From Halorhabdus utahensis DSM 12940 (GTDB lineage: Archaea; Halobacteriota; Halobacteria; Halobacteriales; Haloarculaceae): a stretch of 64,000 nt of DNA. Numbering within the stretch: position 1 is the stretch's first letter; every line of letters begins with the position of its first letter. The notes below the pieces were generated by a model, which saw only the letters and a list, made by a program, of their open reading frames with translations, did no database searches and was not told the DNA's origin. Shown in pieces: positions 45,002 to 53,221 of this stretch. Position numbers and translations under genes: made by a program. The stretch is taken from positions 310,001-374,000 of the forward strand of contig NC_013158.1 of assembly GCF_000023945.1 (NCBI RefSeq). Reading direction: 5' to 3'.

Positions 45002-46069
45002 TTAGAGCACCTCGTTGATCGTCTCGACGGCCCGCCTGGTTTCCTCACGCGTACCACACGAGACACGGATGTGCTCGGGTAACCCGAAGCTCGAACAGTC
45101 CCGGACGATCACGCCGCGTTCCTTCGTTGCCTGGGCGACCCGGCTGGCGTCGCCGACTTCGACGAGGACGAAGTTCCCGCCGGTCTCGTAGGTCTTCGCG
45201 TCGAGGTGCTCGTAATAGTACTCCCGGCCCCACTCGACGAGGTCGGTGATCGCGTCGACGTGTTCGTCGTCTTCGAGCGCGGCAAGGCCGGCCCGGCAAG
45301 CGATCTCGCTAGCCGAGAAAGGCGTGTTGATCCGCTCGTAGGCGTCGGCCCACTCCGCGGGCGTGATGGCGTAGCCCAACCGGAGTCCAGCGAGGCCGTA
45401 GACCTTCGAGAACGTCCGGACGACGGCGACATCGTCGCGCGCTTCGACCAGTTCGACGGCGCTGGGCCGATCGGCGAACTCGTTGTAGGCCTCGTCGACG
45501 ACCACCAGCGTCCCGTCGTCCGTCCGCTCGGCGATCTCCTCGACCTCGGCGAGCGAGACTGTCGATCCGGTCGGATTGTGCGGACTCGTGAGGTAAATCA
45601 TCCGCTCGCCATCGTAGGCATCCAGAATCCGATCCGGCGACTGCTTGAAGCCGTCGGCCTCGACGAGCGGGTAGGTGTGGACCTCGCCGTGGTGATACCG
45701 GACGCTCATCGAGTGATAGGTAAAGTCCGGATCGGGGACGAGCGCGGCCTGTCCGGGATCGATCATGGCCCGGGCCAGACAGTCCATCGCGCCGTCGCCG
45801 CCGTTGGCGAGCCAGATCTGTTCGGGCGTGACGCCCCAGCGCTCGGCAAGTGCCTCGCCGAGATCGGCGTGGGAGGCCTTGGGATAGGAGTGAAGCGCTT
45901 CGGCATGCTCGCGAATCGCTTCGACGGCTTTCGGGCTCGGCCCCAGCGCGTTCTCGTTCGAGGAAAGTTTGATCAACTCCTCGGGATCGACCCCGAGTTC
46001 GCGGGCCGTCTCTTCGATCCCCCGTCCCGCCCGGTATATCGTATGCGACGACAGGTCCCGTGTGTCCAT
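45002..46069 (-). CDS. hisC: Histidinol-phosphate aminotransferase
   Basis: 355 residues. PLP-binding lysine in RTFSKVYGLAGLRLGYA; LTSPHNPTGS and VVDEAYNEF are aminotransferase class I/II signatures, and the N-terminus KLSSNENALGPSPKAV is typical of HisC. It converts imidazole-acetol phosphate to L-histidinol phosphate. First gene of the operon; a TATA-centred inverted repeat lies just upstream. Confidence 0.92.
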   Translation of the reverse strand: MDTRDLSSHTIYRAGRGIEETARELGVDPEELIKLSSNENALGPSPKAVEAIREHAEALHSYPKASHADLGEALAERWGVTPEQIWLANGGDGAMDCLARAMIDPGQAALVPDPDFTYHSMSVRYHHGEVHTYPLVEADGFKQSPDRILDAYDGERMIYLTSPHNPTGSTVSLAEVEEIAERTDDGTLVVVDEAYNEFADRPSAVELVEARDDVAVVRTFSKVYGLAGLRLGYAITPAEWADAYERINTPFSASEIACRAGLAALEDDEHVDAITDLVEWGREYYYEHLDAKTYETGGNFVLVEVGDASRVAQATKERGVIVRDCSSFGLPEHIRVSCGTREETRRAVETINEVL

Positions 46070-46080
46070 ACCGGTGGCAA

Positions 46081-46104
46081 GCAGGCGGGCGGTCTTAAGC
46101 CTGC
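46081..46104 (-). promoter_or_regulatory. Inverted repeat around the hisC TATA box
   Basis: GCAGGC (46081-46086) and GCCTGC (46099-46104) flank a 12-base spacer with the TATA core TTAAG at its right end (reverse-strand TTAAG), about 28 bases from the hisC ATG. A regulator binding there would block the TATA-binding protein. Its geometry (6-base arms, 12-base spacer, TTAAG inside or at the edge) is like the repeat upstream of the SirR operon, but the arm sequences differ. Confidence 0.35.
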
Positions 46105-46174
46105 ATACCTGTGGCTGTCCGAGCGTCGAAACGAACGGAAAACGGGTCGACCCGTCGAAATCAACCGGCTGGCC

Positions 46175-47386
46175 TCAGGCGAAGGTCTTCGACACTTCGT
46201 CGTCACTTTCCTCGGCCTGGATCTTCTCCCAGGCGTCCCGGAAGTCGGCCTCGGTGACTTCCGTCCGGTCGTCACGGATTGCGAACATCCCGGCCTCCGT
46301 ACAGATGGCCTTGATCTCGGCCCCGCTGGCGTCAGTCGCCTCGGCGGCGAGGGACTCGAAGTCGACTGTCTCGGCGAGGTTCATGCCACGCGTGTGGATC
46401 TTGAAGATCTGTTCGCGACCCGTCTCGTCGGGTTTGGGCACTTCGATGAGGCGGTCGAAGCGGCCGGGTCGGAGGATGGCCCGATCGAGCATGTCGAAGC
46501 GGTTGGTCGCGGCGATGATCCGGATCTCCCCACGCTCGTCGAAGCCGTCCATCTCGGAAAGGAGTTGCATCATCGTCCGCTGGACCTCGGCGTCGCCGGA
46601 GGTCTTTGAGTCCGTCCGCTTGGCGGCGATGGCGTCTATCTCGTCGATAAACAGCACCGAGGGCTCGTGCTGGCGGGCGAGTTCGAAGAGATCACGAACC
46701 AGCTTCGCGCCCTCGCCGATGAACTTGTGGACGAGTTCGGAGCCGGCCATCTTGATGAACGTGGCGTCGGTCTGGTTGGCGACCGCTTTCGCCAGCATCG
46801 TCTTCCCAGTACCGGGTGGACCGTGCAGGAGGACACCGCTCGGCGGGTCGATCCCGACTTCGTCGAACATCTCGGGGCTCTTCAGGGGCATCTCGACGGT
46901 TTCCCGGACTTCCGAGACCTGGTCGTCGAGGCCACCGATGTCCTGATAAGTGACGTCCGGGCTCTGGTCAACCTGCATCACGCGAGCGCGGACGTCCGTC
47001 TCGTCTTCAAGCGTCTTGACGATCGAGAGGGAGTTGTTGACGGCGACCCGGTCGTCGGGTTCGAGGTCTTCGCGCATCTCTTCGGTGACCTCGGTCAGGG
47101 CTTCCTGGTTGTTGCCGTGCTGTTTGATCACCACGCCGTCTTCAGTGAGTTCCTGGACCGTGGCCACGAACAGCGGCGACTGCTTGAGCTTCTTGTTCTC
47201 GTGGGTGAGTCGTTCGAGTTTCTGTTTGTACTTGTTGTTCTCGGCGTTGGCATCAAGCAACTCGTCCCGCATTTCCTCGTTTTGGGACTCCAGAAGGTCG
47301 AGCTGTTCTTCCAACGCTTCGATCTTTTCTTGCTTGGAGACGTCGTCGTCGTACGGCTGGTCGACGTCGTCCACCGTATCTGTCAT
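46175..47386 (-). CDS. pan: Proteasome-activating nucleotidase (PAN)
   Basis: 403 residues. An N-terminal coiled coil (residues ~18-68, LEEQLDLLESQNEEMRDELL...) precedes an OB domain, then the AAA+ core: GPPGTGKTMLAKAV, FIDEIDAIAAKR, SRH-type ATNRFDMLDRAILRPGRFDR. It unfolds substrates and opens the 20S proteasome gate. The C-terminus is SKTFA, whereas PAN usually ends in HbYX; here Tyr is replaced by Phe, with Thr before it. Confidence 0.95.
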   Translation of the reverse strand: MTDTVDDVDQPYDDDVSKQEKIEALEEQLDLLESQNEEMRDELLDANAENNKYKQKLERLTHENKKLKQSPLFVATVQELTEDGVVIKQHGNNQEALTEVTEEMREDLEPDDRVAVNNSLSIVKTLEDETDVRARVMQVDQSPDVTYQDIGGLDDQVSEVRETVEMPLKSPEMFDEVGIDPPSGVLLHGPPGTGKTMLAKAVANQTDATFIKMAGSELVHKFIGEGAKLVRDLFELARQHEPSVLFIDEIDAIAAKRTDSKTSGDAEVQRTMMQLLSEMDGFDERGEIRIIAATNRFDMLDRAILRPGRFDRLIEVPKPDETGREQIFKIHTRGMNLAETVDFESLAAEATDASGAEIKAICTEAGMFAIRDDRTEVTEADFRDAWEKIQAEESDDEVSKTFA

Positions 47387-47626
47387 TGAACCACTCTAGC
47401 GGATCGGTCGGTAAGAGACTTCGGGTCAGCACAAACGGCGGTGGGAGGGCTCGTGTATTTATGCGATGGCAGCGCTGAGTCCCCGCCGAGGCGTCAGCCA
47501 CAGCCGAGCCGATCTTCTCCGTCGGATTGACCGAGACGAGGGGGATCCGAAAGACCAATAAATTACCACTGAGCATATTTAGGAATGACAAATATTATTA
47601 CCCTGTATCCAGAATCGGGTGTTACG

Positions 47627-47893
47627 ATGAGCATCACGGAACCCACACAGGTCGACACAGCACAGGACACCAGCTGGGACGCGGTCTCGGACCTCCCGCC
47701 GAGCGCCAAACTCGTCGCGAAGTCCCTCGAGTATCAGGGGAGTCTGACCCAGAGCCAACTCGCCGAGGAGACGCTGTTGCCAGCCAGGACGGTCCGATAC
47801 GCACTCAGCCGGCTCGAGGAGGTCGACGTCGTCGAGTCACGCTTCTCGTTCTCGGACGCTCGCAAACGGGTGTACTCGCTCACGATCGAGTAG
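47627..47893 (+). CDS. Winged-helix regulator, paralog of the gene at 14.5 kb
   Basis: 88 residues from ATG 47627 (an in-frame ATG at 47585 gives 14 more residues; two TATA-like boxes upstream leave it open). The domain LPPSAKLVAKSLEYQGSLTQ...LPARTVRYALSRLEEVDVV...DARKRVYSL closely matches the protein at 14481-14753. It probably binds DNA; target unknown. Divergent from PAN, upstream of mre11. Confidence 0.78.
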   Translation: MSITEPTQVDTAQDTSWDAVSDLPPSAKLVAKSLEYQGSLTQSQLAEETLLPARTVRYALSRLEEVDVVESRFSFSDARKRVYSLTIE

Positions 47894-48000
47894 CGTCCCG
47901 ACGGACCACGATCGAAATCGGCTCCCACCCTGGCGGAGCGGAGATCACTTCCACGCCGGTCGCGCAATCCCTTTAGGACCCCGCGGAGTACCACGTCACA

Positions 48001-49410
48001 ATGACGCAGGTGCTCCACACCGGCGACACGCATCTCGGCTACCGGCAGTATCACTCGCCGGAGCGCCAGGGGGACTTTCTGTCCGCCTTCCAGCAGGTTA
48101 TCGACGACGCGATCGAGGCAGACGTCGACGCCGTCGTCCATGCTGGCGATCTCTTTCACGATCGACGGCCCCGGTTGCAGGACATTTTGGGTGCGCTGGG
48201 AACGCTACGAGAACTCGACGCGGCATCCATTCCGTTCCTGGCGATCGTCGGCAACCACGAGGGCAAGCGCGACGCCCAATGGCTCGATCTCTTCGAATCG
48301 CTTGACCTGGCCATCCGACTCGATGAGGAGCCGACCGTGATCGGCGAGACAGCCTTCTACGGGCTGGACTTCGTCGCCCGCGCCGCCCGTGACGATCTGG
48401 CATACGACTTCGAACCGCACGATACCACCCACGCCGCGCTGGTCTCTCACGGCTTGTTTCAACCGTTTTCCCACGGCGATTGGGACGCAGAAGCGATCCT
48501 CGAACAGGCCACCGTCGACTTCGACGCGATGTTGCTCGGCGACGATCACACGCCAGCCAGACGCGAAGTCGACGGGACCTGGCTCACGTACTGTGGGTCG
48601 ACCGAGCGGGCGAGTGCGAGCGAGCGCGAAGCGCGCGGGTACAATCTCGTGACGTTCGACGACGGTGTCGACATCCGTCGGCGATCCATCGAAACGCGAC
48701 CGTTCGTTTTCGTCGACCTCGAACTCGCCGCAGGCGAGGGGGCCGAGCGCGTCCGGACCCGGGTCGGGCAACACGACCTCGAAGACGCCGTGGTGATCGT
48801 CACCATTGAGGGCGAAGGTGAACGCGTCCCGCCGGCCACGATCGAGGAGTTCGCCCGCGATCGCGGTGCACTGGTCGCCCGCGTCAACGACCGTCGCGAG
48901 ATCGACGAGGAGGCCGCCTACGACGTGCGGTTCGCCGACCCCGACGACGCCGTCCGCGACCGTATCGACCAGCTCGGGCTCAGTCCCGCCGCCGCGGAAC
49001 TCGACGAGGTCGTCCGGGCGAGCAAAGTCGCCGATTCCAACGTCGACGATTCGGTCGAATCGCGGGTCCGTGAACTGGTCGATGAGGGAGACGCCGAACA
49101 GTTCAAACCAGCGCCGGCCGAAGGCGACGGGGAAGCCGACGACGGGGACAACATGGAAGCCGGCGACAGCGACGACACAGAGGGCAGCGACAGCGACGAC
49201 GAGCCGGCTGGCGACAGTATCGCGGACGCACCCGCTGAAGACGGGACTGAGTCGGAGGGCTCTGAAGCGAACGATACGCAAGCCAACGGCGAGGGGACAG
49301 ATGGCCCAGACCAGCCGAACGACGGGCAGACCGAGAAAGACGGAAACCAGCCGAACGACGAGCAAACAGACGATGGCGAGGGGCAGGCAACCATGGGTGA
49401 GTACCTGTGA
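48001..49410 (+). CDS. mre11: Mre11 nuclease of the Mre11-Rad50 complex
   Basis: 469 residues. Metal-binding phosphoesterase motifs: GDTHLGYRQ, HAGDLFHDRRP, IVGNHEGKR, SHGLFQP, LLGDDHTPARRE (usual GHIH replaced by GDDH, as in haloarchaea). The capping domain extends to ~residue 350. The last ~115 residues are acidic, low-complexity and contain a repeat QPNDGQTEKDGN / QPNDEQTDDGEG. Acts in double-strand break repair. The stop shares GTGA with the rad50 start. Confidence 0.92.
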   Translation: MTQVLHTGDTHLGYRQYHSPERQGDFLSAFQQVIDDAIEADVDAVVHAGDLFHDRRPRLQDILGALGTLRELDAASIPFLAIVGNHEGKRDAQWLDLFESLDLAIRLDEEPTVIGETAFYGLDFVARAARDDLAYDFEPHDTTHAALVSHGLFQPFSHGDWDAEAILEQATVDFDAMLLGDDHTPARREVDGTWLTYCGSTERASASEREARGYNLVTFDDGVDIRRRSIETRPFVFVDLELAAGEGAERVRTRVGQHDLEDAVVIVTIEGEGERVPPATIEEFARDRGALVARVNDRREIDEEAAYDVRFADPDDAVRDRIDQLGLSPAAAELDEVVRASKVADSNVDDSVESRVRELVDEGDAEQFKPAPAEGDGEADDGDNMEAGDSDDTEGSDSDDEPAGDSIADAPAEDGTESEGSEANDTQANGEGTDGPDQPNDGQTEKDGNQPNDEQTDDGEGQATMGEYL

Positions 49411-52079
49411 GGTTCGAGCGCGTCCGGTTGGAGCACTTCAAGTGCTACGCGGACGCCGATTTGCGGCTGGAACGCGGCGTGACGGTCTTCCACGGCGTCA
49501 ACGGGAGCGGAAAGTCCTCGCTGCTCGAAGCCTGCTTTTTCGCCCTGTATGGCGCTCGCGCGCTCGATCGAACCCTGGACGAACTCGTCACGATCGGGGC
49601 CGAGGAGGCGACGGTCGAACTCTGGTTCGCTCACGGCGGCGAGTCTTACCACATCAAGCGCCGGGTCCGCGTTCGAGACGATCGGGCGACGACCGTCGAA
49701 TGCGTCTTGGACGAATCCGACGGCGTGGTGGAGGGGGCCAGAGACGTTCGCGAGCGCGTCGCGTCGCTGCTCCGGATGGACCACGAGGCCTTCGTCAACT
49801 GCGCCTATGTCCGCCAGGGCGAGGTCAACAAGCTCATCAACGCGACGCCGGGCGAGCGACAGGACATGATCGACGACCTCCTCCAGCTTGGCCGCCTCGA
49901 AGACTACCGAAAGCGTGCCAGCGACGCCCGGGTCGGCGTGGGTCGTGTCCTGGAGGGCAAACGCGAGTCCCTCTCACAGCTCGAGTCCCAGATCGAGGCC
50001 AAGGTGGAGAAGGAACTCCACGAGCAACTCAACGCCGCCGAGAGCGAACTCGCCACGGTCCGGGAGGAACTCGAACGCTACGACGAGCAGCGCGAGACCG
50101 CACGCGAGACGCTCGACGCGGCCAACTCGATCCTCGAGGAGTACGAACAGCGTCGCGAGGAACTCGACGAGATCGAAAGCGAGATCGCCGAGTTGACCGA
50201 GACGATCGAGGCGACCGAACGCGAGCGTGAGGAGCTGGCGGACGAGATATCCGATCGCCGCGACCGCCGCGAGGAAATCAGCGACCGGATCGAATCCGGG
50301 CTCGATACGGCCGAACTCTCGGCCGAGGCCGACCGGGAAGCCGTCGAAGATCTGGTTGATGACCTCGACAGGCGCGACGACGAGATTCGCGACGAGATCG
50401 AGCAACACCGTCTCGATCTCCAGCGTCACCGCGAGAACGCCGAGAGTGAACGCGAAGACGCCACTGATGCCGAGGAACGCGCAGCTGAGAAACGCGATCG
50501 GGCCGCGGAACTCGAATCGGGCCTCGAAGAAACACGCACTGATCTCGAGGACCGCCGTGAGAGACTCGCAGAACTGGACAGCGAGATCGAATCGATCGAG
50601 GAGACGTTCACGGACGCACCTGTCGAACTCGGGAACGCGGAATCGTTCCACGAAGAAATCGCCGACGAACTGGACGCCGTCAAGAGCGATCTGACCTCGC
50701 TCGAAGCCACGATCAAGTCCCTCGAAGGCGACATCGAGGAGGCCCAGGACTTACTCGACGCTGGCAAATGCCCCGAATGCGGCCAGGATGTCGAGGAGGC
50801 ACCGCGAGTCGAGACGCTCGAAGACGATCGCGAACGGCTGGCCGACCTTCGGGCCGAGCGCGAGGAGTTAGAGGAGACCCGCGAGACAGTCGAGGCGCGG
50901 CTGGACCGTGCCGAGACACTGGTCGAGCAGGAAAGCGAACGGAATCGACTCCGAGACAAACGCGAAACGCTTGCGGAGTTGATCGCTGAACGCGAGAATT
51001 CGATCGAAGAAACCGAGGAACGCATCGAAACACTCCGGGCTGAAGCCGACAAACTGGATGCCGAGGCTGAACAGCACCGCGAGTCCGCCGAAGAAGCCGA
51101 AGACGCAGCCGAGGAGTGCCGGGAGGCCATCGCCGAATGCAACGAGCGGCGTGGCGAACTCGCCGATCGGATCGACGGGCTCGAAGATATCGTCGCGGAC
51201 TTTGAGCGGCTGGACGCCCTCACCGACGAGATTGAGGCCCGTCAGGAGCGTCGCGAGCAACTCGACGAAATGAACGACGAGCGCCGCGACCGCCTCGGGA
51301 CGCTTCGGGAACGCCGCTCGGAGCTAGCCGACGCCATCGACGAAGACCGACTGGCCGAGGCACGCGAGGACAAGGAACGCGCCGAGACGTATCTCGAAGA
51401 GGTCGACGGGGAAATCGACGCTCGCGAGGAGCAGCGGGATGAACTCCAGGCCCGCATCGGTGCCATCGAAAACGAGATCGAGGAGCTCGAATCGCTGCGT
51501 GATCGCCGCGAGCAACTCGCCGAGACGGTCGAGCGTTTGGAGTCCCTATACGAAGAGGCCGAGCAGTTACAGGAGATGTACGGACAACTCCGGGCGGAAC
51601 TGCGCCAGCGCAACGTCGAGACCTTAGAGTGGATGCTCAACGACACCTTCGATCTCGTCTACCACAACGACGCCTACGACCGGATCGAACTCGACGACGA
51701 GTACCACCTCACGATCTACCAGAAGGACGGCGAGGCACTCGATCCCGATCAGCTGTCGGGCGGCGAGCGCGCGCTGTTCAACCTCAGCCTCCGGGCGGCG
51801 ATCTATCGACTGCTCGCAGAGGGTATCGAGGGGACGGCACCGACGCCACCCTTGATCCTCGACGAGCCGACGGTCTTCCTCGACTCGGGCCACGTCTCAC
51901 AGTTGCTGGAGTTGATCGAGTACATGCGCACCGAGATCGGTGTCGAACAGATCGTGGTCGTCAGCCACGACGACGAGCTGGTGGACGCGGCCGACGATCT
52001 GGTCCACGTGGCCAAGGATGCGACGTCAAACCGCTCGCGCGTCGAGCGCCGGGACACCCCGGAGTTGCCGGCCGATTAG
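49407..52079 (+). CDS. rad50: Rad50 ATPase
   Basis: 890 residues from GTG 49407. Walker A FHGVNGSGKSSLLEA; long antiparallel coiled coil (~170-710) with a central zinc hook CPECG (Cys455, Cys458); signature LSGGERALFNLSL and Walker B LILDEPTVFLD near the C-terminus. Partner of Mre11 in break end processing. Start overlaps the mre11 stop by 4 bases. Length is normal for archaea. Confidence 0.95.
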   Translation: MRFERVRLEHFKCYADADLRLERGVTVFHGVNGSGKSSLLEACFFALYGARALDRTLDELVTIGAEEATVELWFAHGGESYHIKRRVRVRDDRATTVECVLDESDGVVEGARDVRERVASLLRMDHEAFVNCAYVRQGEVNKLINATPGERQDMIDDLLQLGRLEDYRKRASDARVGVGRVLEGKRESLSQLESQIEAKVEKELHEQLNAAESELATVREELERYDEQRETARETLDAANSILEEYEQRREELDEIESEIAELTETIEATEREREELADEISDRRDRREEISDRIESGLDTAELSAEADREAVEDLVDDLDRRDDEIRDEIEQHRLDLQRHRENAESEREDATDAEERAAEKRDRAAELESGLEETRTDLEDRRERLAELDSEIESIEETFTDAPVELGNAESFHEEIADELDAVKSDLTSLEATIKSLEGDIEEAQDLLDAGKCPECGQDVEEAPRVETLEDDRERLADLRAEREELEETRETVEARLDRAETLVEQESERNRLRDKRETLAELIAERENSIEETEERIETLRAEADKLDAEAEQHRESAEEAEDAAEECREAIAECNERRGELADRIDGLEDIVADFERLDALTDEIEARQERREQLDEMNDERRDRLGTLRERRSELADAIDEDRLAEAREDKERAETYLEEVDGEIDAREEQRDELQARIGAIENEIEELESLRDRREQLAETVERLESLYEEAEQLQEMYGQLRAELRQRNVETLEWMLNDTFDLVYHNDAYDRIELDDEYHLTIYQKDGEALDPDQLSGGERALFNLSLRAAIYRLLAEGIEGTAPTPPLILDEPTVFLDSGHVSQLLELIEYMRTEIGVEQIVVVSHDDELVDAADDLVHVAKDATSNRSRVERRDTPELPAD

Positions 52080-52088
52080 GCCCGCCGG

Positions 52089-52535
52089 TCACGAGTCGCT
52101 TGGGGCTGCATCCTTGCTGGTCAGCAGTTCGATCGCCTCCTCGGCGTCCGGGGTCGTCGCGTACCCGCGCTCGCCGGCGACCCGTTCCTCGACGATCAGT
52201 CCCGCGACGCGAAACTCCGCCAGCCGGCCGTGGAGATCGCTCTCACAGTACTCGTACCGATCCAGAAGCGTCCGGACCGAAAGTGGTCCGTCACGGGCGA
52301 GTTCGAGAAGCAGGCCCAGGTCACGCTCCTGGTGGACGACCGATAGCACCAGCCGGACGGACTCGGGAACGGCGGTCGCGGCAATCGCAAGCGGGGACTC
52401 GCCCTCGACGATGGTCAGTGCGTCCGGCGATCGATACGTTTCAGTTCCCGTCTTCGGGTCGCGGACCAGCCACCCGTCTGTGGATCGCTTTTCGAGGATG
52501 TAGCGAGAACCCGATTCGTCTTCGACAATGCGCAC
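52089..52535 (-). CDS. Haloarchaeal winged-helix-like protein (DUF7346-like)
   Basis: 148 residues from GTG 52535 (VRIVEDESGSRYILEKRS). An N-terminal beta domain (YILEKRS...VRDPKTGTETY) leads to helices including GPLSVRTLLDRYEYCESDLH then GRLAEFRVAGLIVEE, a winged-helix pattern. Uncharacterised; the family name is from memory. A longer frame from 52661 overlaps the neighbour and is not used. Tail to tail with rad50. Confidence 0.65.
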   Translation of the reverse strand: MRIVEDESGSRYILEKRSTDGWLVRDPKTGTETYRSPDALTIVEGESPLAIAATAVPESVRLVLSVVHQERDLGLLLELARDGPLSVRTLLDRYEYCESDLHGRLAEFRVAGLIVEERVAGERGYATTPDAEEAIELLTSKDAAPSDS

Positions 52536-52593
52536 ACGGGACGTATCGACTGGGAATACATGGGATTGCCGTTCCCGGCAGGTGCCCGTGGCG

Positions 52594-52896
52594 TCACTCC
52601 GGGCCATCAAAACGGCGATAGCGGACGAGTCCGTACCCACCCACCACGCCACCGCCGGCAATGATCAGCACTCCGAGCAGGGTCCAGTCGGTGAAAACGG
52701 CGACCAGGATCCCCACCGAGACGACAGGGATCGCGATTTTCAGGACGACCACGAGCCGCCAAAACAGGCTCCGTACTTCGGGATCGACCTCAGTAATCCG
52801 CTCCAGATCTTCGGAATCAGCAGAGCCTGAAGCCGGCGGCTCCGCGCTCCCGTCGCTGCCACTGATTTGTGCCGTAGGCTGGTCTCGGTCGGCCAC
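52594..52896 (-). CDS. Small two-TM membrane protein (DUF7322-like)
   Basis: 100 residues. An acidic, disordered N-terminal half and then two TM helices: LFWRLVVVLKIAIPVVSVGILVAVF and LLGVLIIAGGGVVGGYGLV, ending VRYRRFDGPE. No catalytic motif. Likely in the same operon as the 148-residue protein (58 bases apart). Family name recalled, not searched. Confidence 0.65.
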   Translation of the reverse strand: MADRDQPTAQISGSDGSAEPPASGSADSEDLERITEVDPEVRSLFWRLVVVLKIAIPVVSVGILVAVFTDWTLLGVLIIAGGGVVGGYGLVRYRRFDGPE

Positions 52897-52940
52897 ATGA
52901 AAAATCGAGACCGGGTCGCTAAAAGCGACTTCGGTCCGGA

Positions 52941-53126
52941 CTACCGGCAGTCAGGCAGGGCCGCAGCGCCGTCGCTGTAGATCCACGCCATCGGATTCGC
53001 CGCGTCATAGATTACCGTCCCGTCGTCTGTTTCGTACCGCTCGATCGTGTCCGCAGTTGCCGGCAGCACCGGCGACTGGTCGGTCGTCGCTCGTTCGCTC
53101 CGACTACCGTTGGCGGGGTTCGACAT
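52941..53126 (-). CDS. Very small haloarchaeal protein (DUF7331-like)
   Basis: 61 residues from ATG 53126: acidic N-terminus, then ERYETDDGTVIYDAANPMAW and IYSDGAAAL. The ETDDGxxxYDAxNPxAW pattern is one I recall for a haloarchaeal family of this size. No function known. Divergent from polB, whose ATG is 95 bases away. Confidence 0.6.
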   Translation of the reverse strand: MSNPANGSRSERATTDQSPVLPATADTIERYETDDGTVIYDAANPMAWIYSDGAAALPDCR

Positions 53127-53221
53127 TGCAACCGACGACTGGTATGGTATGTCGTGGCATAAGCCTTCTGGCAGCGGCCGACCGGGGGGTTTTAGGGCGG
53201 CAGCCGGCAACCAAGCCATCA

